In this document: positions 41,464 to 48,899 of the stretch, piece after piece
How the letters are laid out: every line of letters begins with the position of its first letter
How positions within the stretch are numbered: position 1 is the first letter of the stretch
Assembly (NCBI GenBank): GCA_019637955.1
Contig: JAHBUS010000008.1
Coordinates: 157,997 to 221,996, forward strand
DNA: 64,000 bases
Source of the DNA: Pseudobdellovibrionaceae bacterium
GTDB taxonomy: Bacteria > Bdellovibrionota > Bdellovibrionia > Bdellovibrionales > Bdellovibrionaceae
Direction: 5' to 3'
Made by a program: the position numbers and the translations under genes
The notes under the pieces: model-generated
Told to the model about the DNA's origin: nothing
Databases searched by the model: none
What the model saw: the letters and a program-made list of their open reading frames with translations, nothing else

Positions 41464-43880
41464 GAAGCCCTCTCTTTCTCGAACGCCGCAATCCCATGCG
41501 GATATTTTTCAGCGAGCCACTGAAGCCGTTGAATATGGTTCTGCTGAGGAGTTTCAGTCGTAAGTCGATCCACCTCTGCTAAATCCTTTGGATCTGTGGT
41601 GGCGATCCAGTATTCAAGAGGAGTGGATTCGACGACGACGACGATTCGATTTTTCTGCGCGAGTAGGAACGCTTGCGATAGTCGACCTTTTTCTTGATAG
41701 AGCGACTTCACCATTTGAACTTCGTTGTCGTTGAGGTCCAAAACTTCTTTGAGACGTTCGCCATCCACCTGTTGCTGTAGTAGCAACCACTTGATCGAAC
41801 AGTTCGGGAGCAGTGCGCCCGCAATCCGTGACTTGGCGAAATCGTCAATGTCTTGTGAAATCGCAATGGCCGATGCTTTGTATTTACGGAAAGTTCTAAA
41901 AACCTCCTCAATAAACACGATTCCTGACTCGTTCTTGAGGAGCTTCCAACACTCGTCAAAGCAGAGAAATTTTTTGGTGAGGCGATCTTTTTGAACCTCG
42001 CGCCAAACAAGATCGGTAATCAAGAACAGACACACCGCCTGAAGTTCAGGATATGTCTCCATCCCCTTCAAATCGAAGGCGACCACTTGCTTGTCTAAGC
42101 TGATATTGGTTTTTTGATCGAGGAACTTTCCAAAAAGCGAATCCCCACACCAAGGCGTTAGAATTTTTCCGAAACGCACGATGTTCGGATCTTTATGGTT
42201 TAGCAAAATCTCTCGAAGGTCAGAAAGACGCGGTGATTTTGAAGTCGCATAGACTTCGCGGATGGCCTCTTCGACCTCGGCACGCTCTAGCTTTGGCAAA
42301 CGAGAAACGTCCTCTTCTTTAGCCATGAGTTCGATCAAGCCCACCAAAAATTTGATTTTCTGGTTGGACACGACTTCCTCGCCAGCGGCCAAATCAAAGG
42401 GATTGATTGAAATTCCATCAGATACGCCGAGCGGGAGGTATTGCCCCTCAAGATTCTCGCAAAGTTTCTTGTAACTTCCGCCAATATCGACGAAGAAAAT
42501 TTTAGGATTTTCTTTGAGCATCTGCATAAGGATGATGTTTGTAAGAAACGATTTCCCGCTGCCTGATCCACCAGAAATCAGCATATTGGAGTTCGTGAAA
42601 TCCGCGTCGAACGGATCGAATTTCAAAAGCGCACCAGAGCTGCTCCGCAAAAGCACACTCGGCTCTGTTGTGCCAGTCCAAGCACCATAGATCGGCAAAA
42701 GATCGGCGAGGTTCGATGTCTTCACTCGCTTAGATCGCTCCGCCGCCCGGCCATTTGGTAATGCCATCTGCGAGAAAATATCGAAGGCCGCAATCGTCTC
42801 CTGCATGGCCTCGCTACTGCCAAGGCTTCTCACCGCAATGAGGGCTTGGTTTACCTTGTCTTCAAGCTCCTCTAGGTTTTCCGATTTCAACAGTACGTTG
42901 AGACTCAGGCGGAACACCTTTTCACCGCTTGCAATCATTTGTTCTAGCAGTGTCTCTAGGTCTTGCAGTTTCGCTTCGGACTCGATGTCAGAAACACCGC
43001 TTCGTTTTCCCCGCGCCATTGAAAAGGCAATGCGCCTTTGCGTCTTGAGACTTTCAAGCTCTTTTGTTTGATCGGGCACATGGACCGAAAAGAACAACCG
43101 CGAGCCAAACGGAAGCCCCTGAAGGACTGCGCCCAAGCATGAGTAAGTCGCCTCTGGCAAAATTTTGAGCGACAGAATCCTATGGTGAACATTCCCGATA
43201 GAAAACCCCTCTTGTGAGATCGCAACGTCGGTCAGACAAAGCGATTCTCGCAGGTCTTCGGGGTCGTATTGTCCAAGCCCGATCTTCCGCGTGGGATTCC
43301 ACTGTTTATAGACGAGCTTCAAAACTTCTTCGGGGGTAAGTACGCAAGCGGTTAGCCCCAGCGACTTGATACCTTGAAGCAAGTCTTCAAGAGTCCGATC
43401 AAACATCGACAGCTCTTTTTTCAAACGATCTTCTGTCACCTCTTGAAACTTGGGTTCAAGAGAAAAGAACCTCGTTCTGTCTGCCAGCCGCTGTGAAAAT
43501 GGCTTTCGTACAAAAATATGGAGGTCATACTTTGGGATGAAGCCCTGTTGATCGAACTTCCGAAACATCGAGGCACGTCCGAGCGCGAGTACCTTGGCTG
43601 CCTCATTGGTTGAAGTCATCGCTACGCTTTCAAAGCCTGCAATCTCATCTTCATTTCCGTCTCGAATGTCGCAGACGAATTGAATGTCGATGCTGCTTGG
43701 CAAGCTATTCAAAAATTGAATCAAACTGCCAGAGAGCGCATTTTTTCCCTCGTCTGAGTAGGCGACAACATCAAGAGGTGAAATCCTCAGAGCTGCGCCC
43801 ATCGAGCCGTCCTCGAAAATCATGCGATCTTGTTCAAAACCCCAGAGCTGAATCTCGTCGGTCAAAATATCTGTTTTCAT
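41460..43880 (-). CDS. VirB4/TraC-type ATPase of the conjugation machine
   Basis: This 806-residue protein is the largest of the transfer operon. Walker A is G-G-S-G-S-G-K-S (437-444), Walker B is F-L-C-F-D-E-C-W-K-L-L (~655), and the A-I-S-Q-D and C-terminal L-L-Q-Q-Q motifs are typical of VirB4/TraC. It powers pilus assembly and substrate transfer at the inner membrane. Its presence defines the element as conjugative rather than only mobilisable. Confidence 0.95.
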   Translation of the reverse strand: MKTDILTDEIQLWGFEQDRMIFEDGSMGAALRISPLDVVAYSDEGKNALSGSLIQFLNSLPSSIDIQFVCDIRDGNEDEIAGFESVAMTSTNEAAKVLALGRASMFRKFDQQGFIPKYDLHIFVRKPFSQRLADRTRFFSLEPKFQEVTEDRLKKELSMFDRTLEDLLQGIKSLGLTACVLTPEEVLKLVYKQWNPTRKIGLGQYDPEDLRESLCLTDVAISQEGFSIGNVHHRILSLKILPEATYSCLGAVLQGLPFGSRLFFSVHVPDQTKELESLKTQRRIAFSMARGKRSGVSDIESEAKLQDLETLLEQMIASGEKVFRLSLNVLLKSENLEELEDKVNQALIAVRSLGSSEAMQETIAAFDIFSQMALPNGRAAERSKRVKTSNLADLLPIYGAWTGTTEPSVLLRSSSGALLKFDPFDADFTNSNMLISGGSGSGKSFLTNIILMQMLKENPKIFFVDIGGSYKKLCENLEGQYLPLGVSDGISINPFDLAAGEEVVSNQKIKFLVGLIELMAKEEDVSRLPKLERAEVEEAIREVYATSKSPRLSDLREILLNHKDPNIVRFGKILTPWCGDSLFGKFLDQKTNISLDKQVVAFDLKGMETYPELQAVCLFLITDLVWREVQKDRLTKKFLCFDECWKLLKNESGIVFIEEVFRTFRKYKASAIAISQDIDDFAKSRIAGALLPNCSIKWLLLQQQVDGERLKEVLDLNDNEVQMVKSLYQEKGRLSQAFLLAQKNRIVVVVESTPLEYWIATTDPKDLAEVDRLTTETPQQNHIQRLQWLAEKYPHGIAAFEKERAS

Positions 43881-44200
43881 TAAGCCCCCTTGCGCTTGAG
43901 TTGCGGCGGATTCTGGAAAGTCTTTGACTCAGGAAAGGCCCACAAAGCCTTTGGACGCATCCAGAACTTCCCCAAATGCAGAAGATAGTTGTCGGGCTTG
44001 CCACGTTTGCCGATGCGAATAGTGAGAGCCACCGCCAAAGTCGGGAGCCATACCAGAAACAACTTTCCCGAAGTGGTGCCGAAGAGAAAATTTAGAATCG
44101 AGAGCAGGAAGAACACGAAAAGCAGGTCTGGGATTTCAAAACCCATAACTTGCAGCTTTTTCTCCAAGCACTGACTGACAGGTGTTACTTTCAAAGCCAT
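43880..44200 (-). CDS. VirB3/TraL-like type IV secretion protein
   Basis: This 106-residue protein has two hydrophobic helices (~26-42, ~45-62) and a basic tail, as in VirB3/TraL. Immediate position between the pilin gene and virB4 is canonical. ATG 44200 has GGAG upstream. The stop shares one base with the virB4 start. Confidence 0.78.
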   Translation of the reverse strand: MALKVTPVSQCLEKKLQVMGFEIPDLLFVFFLLSILNFLFGTTSGKLFLVWLPTLAVALTIRIGKRGKPDNYLLHLGKFWMRPKALWAFPESKTFQNPPQLKRKGA

Positions 44201-44268
44201 GCACGATCTCCGAAAAATGGGCCGACACCCAGAGGGCAAAACCCTCCGAGCATCGGCGCGTAACTAAA

Positions 44269-44553
44269 TTAGTGAATTAGTGACTGAACAAACTGGATGA
44301 TGGATGGCGCACCAAAGCCGACAACGGCCCCCATTATCGCCAAAATCAGATGCGAGCGAGCGTTCTGCGATCCTGTGAAGAACGAGAAAGCCGCGAACAC
44401 CAGTCCCAAAATCCCTACCAGTGGCAAGACGGTATTGATGAGCTTCGACTGTACCGCCATCAAACTTGATTCAACGCTGGCAGATGCCATCATCGGCGTG
44501 AGAAACATCCACAACGAGCCGACTAGAGCGGCTCCATATTTCTTGATTTTCAT
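44269..44553 (-). CDS. VirB2/TrbC-type pilin
   Basis: This 94-residue protein has a long signal peptide ending A-S-A (~26), then two hydrophobic helices (L-P-L-V-G-I-L-G-L-V-F and L-I-L-A-I-M-G-A-V-V-G-F-G-A-P) separated by a short basic loop. This is the VirB2/TrbC topology. It is the likely major subunit of the conjugative pilus, encoded just before virB3. Confidence 0.85.
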   Translation of the reverse strand: MKIKKYGAALVGSLWMFLTPMMASASVESSLMAVQSKLINTVLPLVGILGLVFAAFSFFTGSQNARSHLILAIMGAVVGFGAPSIIQFVQSLIH

Positions 44554-44629
44554 AAAACCCCTTTTCGATTTGAAAGACCTTGAATGGACTTTTTTAGAGG
44601 CGGGGATTTATTGGGGACGACATCGCCCC

Positions 44630-44977
44630 TTAATTACTAGGATAGATCGACATATAGACCTTCTGCTTTGGAAGGCGTAGATTGATTTCCAGATATTCCT
44701 TCAGATCGCCGCGCAGAACTGCGTAGCCGACAGGATTCTGAAAATGCACGCTCGTCTCGGTCTCGATTTTTTTTGTGAAGACCGTGAACTTATCTGACGA
44801 GTCTCGATTCATGCTCAGGTAGTAAGTGACATTCGGGAACGGCCAGAGCTTCAGGATGTAGTATTTCAGATTCTCGTACTTGAGCGCATAACCGATATGG
44901 AGTGCGCAATCAAGTTTCTGGCCGACGTGGTTTCCTACAAATACATCATGCTTCATTTTATTTACTTCGATTTCCAT
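44630..44977 (-). CDS. Hypothetical protein upstream of the pilin gene
   Basis: I do not recognise this 115-residue protein. It is rich in Tyr and Lys, without signal peptide or membrane segment. ATG 44977 is well supported by GGGGGA at good spacing. It lies between the tiny leader genes and the pilin gene in the same orientation and is probably part of the transfer operon. Confidence 0.6.
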   Translation of the reverse strand: MEIEVNKMKHDVFVGNHVGQKLDCALHIGYALKYENLKYYILKLWPFPNVTYYLSMNRDSSDKFTVFTKKIETETSVHFQNPVGYAVLRGDLKEYLEINLRLPKQKVYMSIYPSN

Positions 44978-45029
44978 TAAAATTCCCCCGTATAAATTTG
45001 TTTTCTAATTCCGAGTCGGCGTTGCGCTC

Positions 45030-45155
45030 CTACTTCAAATGCAGGAGCAGTTTTTTGATTCGCCGAACGATGGCCGCGATCTTTCGATTTCTCGACGTCT
45101 CTTCTGCGGAAATTGAATCAAGCACCATCCCCACCTCTTGTTTGACCGTTTTCAC
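45030..45155 (-). CDS. Small 41-residue protein
   Basis: The frame starts at GTG 45155 with AGGGGGACAA directly ahead and encodes a 41-residue protein ending in a basic helix (I-A-A-I-V-R-R-I-K-K-L-L-L-H-L-K). The ribosome-binding site overlaps the end of the previous small gene. It is the last of four tiny genes. Function unknown. Confidence 0.5.
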   Translation of the reverse strand: MKTVKQEVGMVLDSISAEETSRNRKIAAIVRRIKKLLLHLK

Positions 45156-45163
45156 TTGTCCCC

Positions 45164-45301
45164 CTATTGACCTAAGAGCCTCAGTGCATTTTTCAGTTCC
45201 GCGATCAGTTGGGCGTTGCACATGATCTCTTCAATCGAGAGTGCGCCCATCAGTTCATAGAGTTCCCGCTTGAGCAGCATCAGAACTTGCATCTCGCTCA
45301 T
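45164..45301 (-). CDS. Small 45-residue helical protein
   Basis: ATG 45301 overlaps the stop of the upstream gene (ATGA). The product is a 45-residue amphipathic, leucine-rich helix pair (M-L-L-K-R-E-L-Y-E-L-M-G) with one cysteine. Tight coupling to both neighbours makes it a credible gene in spite of its size. Function unknown; a small regulator or partner-binding peptide is possible. Confidence 0.5.
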   Translation of the reverse strand: MSEMQVLMLLKRELYELMGALSIEEIMCNAQLIAELKNALRLLGQ

Positions 45302-45465
45302 AGTGACCACCGACGGATAACTGTCTCAGGGTACTTCTGAAGCATCTCGGCGCGAGCCGTGTTGATTTGCTCCTGCACGCGGGCCGATGCCGCAGCCGAT
45401 CCACGCATATTTAAGAGAACTCTTTGGGCCGCCATCCTGATGCGAGTGATGATCTTGCGGATCAC
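45298..45465 (-). CDS. Small 55-residue basic protein
   Basis: GTG 45465 overlaps the stop of the zinc-ribbon gene (GTGA), and its own stop overlaps the next start (ATGA). The protein is basic (I-R-K-I-I-T-R-I-R-M-A-A-Q-R) with alanine-rich helices. It is coupled on both sides, which supports it as real. Function unknown. Confidence 0.5.
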   Translation of the reverse strand: MIRKIITRIRMAAQRVLLNMRGSAAASARVQEQINTARAEMLQKYPETVIRRWSL

Positions 45466-45680
45466 GCGGCACCTTCCAGCGACGGCTCAGATTCATCACT
45501 TTCTTCTTTTGTGGTTTTGTCGCCGAGATTTTCTGCCCATGTTGGGATGGGGAGATCATCAGGAGACATCGGTCGCTCCAGTAGGTCGGGGCTGTAGTTG
45601 CAGCTCACACAATGGGCGTGAGTTCTTAGAACTTCATAGCTGCGATCATTGCAGCGTGGACACTTTCGCCAGTAGCTCAT
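45462..45680 (-). CDS. Small zinc-ribbon protein heading the transfer operon
   Basis: This 72-residue protein has C-P-R-C (7-10) and C-V-S-C (~24-27), a zinc-ribbon pattern, then an acidic tail (E-E-S-D-E-S-E-P). ATG 45680 has GGAGAAAGCT just upstream. It is the first gene on the minus strand after the 513-bp control region. It may regulate the downstream transfer genes, but this is inference from position only. Confidence 0.6.
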   Translation of the reverse strand: MSYWRKCPRCNDRSYEVLRTHAHCVSCNYSPDLLERPMSPDDLPIPTWAENLGDKTTKEESDESEPSLEGAA

Positions 45681-45830
45681 AGCTTTCTCCTTTGCTGGTG
45701 GAGGGATGGTTTTCCGCCCTCTCAACAACTAAAATTGCAAGCTGTGCCAACTTCGGCGCGAAAATGAGCTAACGCTTGAACATCAAAAAGGAATCGGCAG
45801 AAATTACGGAATTTTTCTGGATTAGAAATC

Positions 45831-46045
45831 TTCAGATAATTTGAATGAAAATGCGCGCGCACAAATTTAGAAGCTTTTCGCGTATTCAAAAAATTTGAAG
45901 AACATCAAGAATTTTGAATGTGAATTTTCTACACGAACCATTCAGGAAATTTGAATACCTCGCAGAAAACAAAAACCATTTAATCTTCAATAACTTAACG
46001 TGTGTTAAGCGAGGCCGCCGCCCACCAGTATTCAAATAAATTGAA
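45831..46045. repeat. Five 15-bp dyads TTCAR-N5-TTGAA in the control region
   Basis: Copies lie at 45831-45845 (TTCAG-ATAAT-TTGAA), 45885-45899 (TTCAA-AAAAT-TTGAA), 45904-45918 (ATCAA-GAATT-TTGAA), 45941-45955 (TTCAG-GAAAT-TTGAA) and 46031-46045 (TTCAA-ATAAA-TTGAA). Start distances are 54, 19, 37 and 90 bp, near multiples of 18. The 513-bp spacer (45681-46193) has no gene, is AT-rich, and separates the transfer operon from the YcaO operon. A separate dyad, CTTAAC-GTGT-GTTAAG, lies at 45994-46009. An operator array, partition site, or replication/transfer origin are all possible. Confidence 0.7.
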
Positions 46046-46150
46046 GAATTATTTATATATCTGTTGTATATCCACATCGTTAAGAGGGCCGATGGATGCT
46101 GGTTATGCGTTTTTTGCCGGGTACGACAGTTAAAGAGTAACTTCTAGTTG

Positions 46151-46166
46151 TGGCATCGGCTTTGCT
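46151..46166 (+). promoter_or_regulatory. Sigma-54 (-24/-12) promoter of the YcaO operon
   Basis: TGGCATC (46151-46157), four bases, then TTGCT (46162-46166) give the invariant GG and GC dinucleotides exactly 10 bp apart, matching the consensus TGGCACG-N4-TTGCW in all but one position of the -24 box. It lies 28 bp upstream of the first gene of an operon whose last gene encodes a sigma-54 activator. That leaves space for a start near 46178 and a strong AGGGGGG ribosome-binding site. Confidence 0.75.
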
Positions 46167-46193
46167 CTCTTCGATTGTATAGGGGGGCCAAGC

Positions 46194-47165
46194 ATGGTGA
46201 GCGATCTAGCTCAAGACAACCAAAGACTGCGAAGGGGTTTTGAAACCTCACCGCTATTCTTCGGTCCAAAAATCACAAGCGAAAACGAAATCAAACGGCC
46301 AGAGGGTTACGCACTCTCTGGATTTGTGGCCCTTTCCATAACAGCGGAAGCGGACGGATTCACAGCCACTGGTTACGGTGAAGGCCCGCCTGATCTTGCC
46401 CGTGTAAAGGCGATCTCCGAGGCGTTCGAGCGACTGACTCTTTTCAAATTCTGCACTGATACTAATAAATCAGAGACAAGTAGCGGCTGGGCGGCTCATC
46501 GTACTGGCGAGCTTGCTGTTCGTGCGGCGGTGCTTGAGCTGATCGAACGCGATGTTGCTCTAACGGCTTGGGAAGACGGCGGTCCTTTTTATGTGGTGCC
46601 TGAATCACTTTGGCCGAAGTCCCTCCTTATATGGAAGAGCGAGCGGCAAACCAGCCTCGAATTTTCTGATCTTCGTATTCTTCTCAGTAGTACCGATAAC
46701 GGCGCGTGTGTATCTGCGCTCCTCTTTAATGACAGCGGAAATTTCGTCGCAGGCCATGCTTCAGCGTTTGAACTACAGGATGCAATCATCTCCGCCGCAA
46801 ATGAATGCTTCCGTGCCGCCCACTCTGCAATCCAGTTTGATTCTATCGCCGAAGTTGCCGCTCTCCATTCTGGCGACCAAGGTGTGAGCGCAAGCCCTGC
46901 GGCTCATTCGCTGGCGTATGCCTACAAAGAGACGATGCCAGAAGTGGTGAAGATTCTGACTGCGACAGAGATTGAAGTGCGCCGTAAGTGGCAGAAGCAC
47001 CAGACATTATTTAATGAATTGAATCTTACCGCGTTTGACGCACAGACTTTTCAAGTCGGTGACCGAATCGTGGCAAGAGTGAAAAGCCCCAAGTATCGAG
47101 AAATTTTCTGGGGCCGAACTGATGATGTGTCTAAACGAAACCAACACCCGCATTTTGTGGGTTAA
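46194..47165 (+). CDS. YcaO-domain protein
   Basis: This 323-residue protein has YcaO-family ATP-binding signatures: S-E76-A-F-E79-R, then S-S-G-W-A (96-100) and A-V-L-E115-L-I-E118-R-D, plus a C-terminal H-P-H-F. YcaO enzymes use ATP to activate backbone amides, forming azoles, thioamides or amidines in ribosomal peptides, or act on other substrates. It lacks a fused leader-binding domain and has no dehydrogenase or TfuA partner nearby. The C-terminal proline-rich tail of azoline-forming enzymes is absent. It heads a five-gene operon with a sigma-54 promoter on the conjugative element. Confidence 0.8.
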   Translation: MVSDLAQDNQRLRRGFETSPLFFGPKITSENEIKRPEGYALSGFVALSITAEADGFTATGYGEGPPDLARVKAISEAFERLTLFKFCTDTNKSETSSGWAAHRTGELAVRAAVLELIERDVALTAWEDGGPFYVVPESLWPKSLLIWKSERQTSLEFSDLRILLSSTDNGACVSALLFNDSGNFVAGHASAFELQDAIISAANECFRAAHSAIQFDSIAEVAALHSGDQGVSASPAAHSLAYAYKETMPEVVKILTATEIEVRRKWQKHQTLFNELNLTAFDAQTFQVGDRIVARVKSPKYREIFWGRTDDVSKRNQHPHFVG

Positions 47166-47176
47166 AGGAGGGATAT

Positions 47177-47473
47177 ATGCGTAACAGAGCAATCAAAGGA
47201 GTCTTATTCACGCTTGCAAGTGTATCAGGTCTTTTTGCGTTTGCTGGGGAGCTACCGCAGGGCCTGCACTTGATCGAGGAACTTCCGCTCGAACAGCGGG
47301 TTGTAGCTCACAAGCAAGTCTTGAAATTTCTGAATGAGAATCCCCAATTTGCCGCAATCGTGAAAGTGATCGCGGTCGATGAAAAAGGAACGGTCTATGT
47401 CTTGGATGAGAAAATGGAAAACATCGTTGCCGCTGGTGCCCCTAGCTCTATTGGGATGTCTGCTAGCAAGTAG
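47177..47473 (+). CDS. Small exported protein, candidate peptide precursor
   Basis: This 98-residue protein has a signal peptide (~1-23, ending F-A-F-A-G) and a mature part ending A-A-G-A-P-S-S-I-G-M-S-A-S-K, which is Ser/Gly/Ala-rich. AAAGGAGGG precedes ATG 47177 at good spacing, immediately after the YcaO stop, so it is certainly translated with YcaO. Its 3' end overlaps the solute-binding gene by 77 nt in another frame. The role as precursor of a signal peptide is inference: small size, export, serine-rich tail, and position between a peptide-modifying enzyme and a peptide-binding protein. No family recognised. Confidence 0.6.
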   Translation: MRNRAIKGVLFTLASVSGLFAFAGELPQGLHLIEELPLEQRVVAHKQVLKFLNENPQFAAIVKVIAVDEKGTVYVLDEKMENIVAAGAPSSIGMSASK

Positions 47474-48899
47474 CCATCTGGCATTTGCCGCCTCGGAGGG
47501 ATCAGTGCATACGAAAAGCGTAAGAACCTACATGAATTTTGCCAAAGAGGTCGATCCAGCCCACATCCTGTCGATGGCTGATCTCGAACTCTCTATTGCC
47601 CTTTCTACTCCGCTCGTCGTGTTCAATAACGAGCGTCAGGTTGTTTCGGGCTTGGCCGAGACATGGACGATTCTTCCGCCTGATCGTGTATCGTTCACGC
47701 TTCGTAAAAATCTACGCTGGTCAGATGGCTCACAAGTCAAGGCTGTGGAATATAAGACGGCATTGGAGCGAGCTAAACGTCTCTATGGAAACGATCTCAA
47801 AGCCCTGTTTGAAGCCGTCACGAAAATCGAGGCCCCTGATGAGCGCACACTGATTTTTGTAACCAAGGGCGCGGCCACAGAGAGCGGACTTCTGCTCAAG
47901 CTGACTGAACCCATGTATGGACTTCTGGCCCTGAAGGGTGACGTCCTTAATCTTTCAAAAACAGTCGGGCCGTTTTTTGTGAAAGAAAATCGTGGCGACT
48001 CGCTGACGTTGGAAGCAAATAAGAACTGGTATGCCTACACAAGCGCGATGCCCGCACTTATTGAAATCAAACGCCCGAAAGATGGCGTTGATTTGATGAC
48101 CACCTTCGACAAAGACGACTGGCCGAATCTGACCTCTGGCAGCTCTCTCATGTCGAAAGAAACCCTCGATCAACTAAAGAGCAAGGGCTTCAAAACTTGG
48201 CAACGCAGTCTCGACAAGGTTTATAGCCTCTATCCATCAAAACGATTTCTAAAAAACGACGGAGCAAATTTCATAAAGTTGCTTTCAAAGAAGGTGGACA
48301 GCTCATCTCTATTAGGTGGACTCACTGGATTCACCAATGCTGAACAATTTTTTCCGCGAGGCTATGAGCTTTATTCCAGTCAGCAGCCGAAGGTTCCCAC
48401 TGTCGATAAGTGGCGCGGCAAAGGCCCGATCACAGTTCTACTACTCGACACGACAGTTCTTGCGGGAATGCGCGAGAACTTGGCGAAGGTTATCTCTGCG
48501 GCATCGGGACAACCAGCTAAAATCGAAGTCATCTCTGTTTCTAAAGCAGGTGATCGCATGAAGCTCGGCGACTTCGACATTTTTGGCGTGCAAATCGCCG
48601 TAGCTGATCCAAATTTTGAAGGCGCAATGTCTTTCTTTATAGAGCGAGAGCCGCCGTTCATTCCATCGGGCGATGGTGTAGCGGATTTTGCTGCACAACT
48701 TCGCGCTGCTCGCGGATTGCCAACGTCAGCGGATCGCGCCGCCCGCATGAGAGAAATCATCATTCGCGCTCAAGAGGCGGGTCACGTTCTGCCGCTTTTC
48801 CATTTTTCTAGCCTTGCCATTGCAAAGCCAGGCGTTGACCTGTCGGAAGTTCCAAACTCGGACGAGACGATTTTATTTTCTAAGGTGAGAATGCGATGA
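47397..48899 (+). CDS. Family 5 (oligopeptide-type) solute-binding lipoprotein
   Basis: This 500-residue OppA/DppA-type protein has a signal sequence with lipobox L-L-G-C21, then the family pattern: L-A-E-T-W-T-I-L-P-P-D-R-V-S-F-T-L-R-K-N-L-R-W-S, in pieces near 90-115, and a late V-L-P-L-F-H. Start ATG 47397 has AAAGGA 7 nt upstream; ATG 47379 and 47406 are alternatives. Normally such proteins feed an ABC importer, but no permease or ATPase gene is present. A sensory function with the adjacent kinase is therefore more likely. The end overlaps the kinase gene by 4 nt. Confidence 0.85.
   Translation: MSWMRKWKTSLPLVPLALLGCLLASSHLAFAASEGSVHTKSVRTYMNFAKEVDPAHILSMADLELSIALSTPLVVFNNERQVVSGLAETWTILPPDRVSFTLRKNLRWSDGSQVKAVEYKTALERAKRLYGNDLKALFEAVTKIEAPDERTLIFVTKGAATESGLLLKLTEPMYGLLALKGDVLNLSKTVGPFFVKENRGDSLTLEANKNWYAYTSAMPALIEIKRPKDGVDLMTTFDKDDWPNLTSGSSLMSKETLDQLKSKGFKTWQRSLDKVYSLYPSKRFLKNDGANFIKLLSKKVDSSSLLGGLTGFTNAEQFFPRGYELYSSQQPKVPTVDKWRGKGPITVLLLDTTVLAGMRENLAKVISAASGQPAKIEVISVSKAGDRMKLGDFDIFGVQIAVADPNFEGAMSFFIEREPPFIPSGDGVADFAAQLRAARGLPTSADRAARMREIIIRAQEAGHVLPLFHFSSLAIAKPGVDLSEVPNSDETILFSKVRMR

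Noticed and set aside
45736..45749. Minus-strand TGGCAC-AGC-TTGCA resembling a sigma-54 promoter for the transfer operon
   Set aside because: The spacer is 3 bp instead of 5, so GG and GC are 8 rather than 10 bp apart. Sigma-54 holoenzyme tolerates almost no spacing change, so I do not call it.
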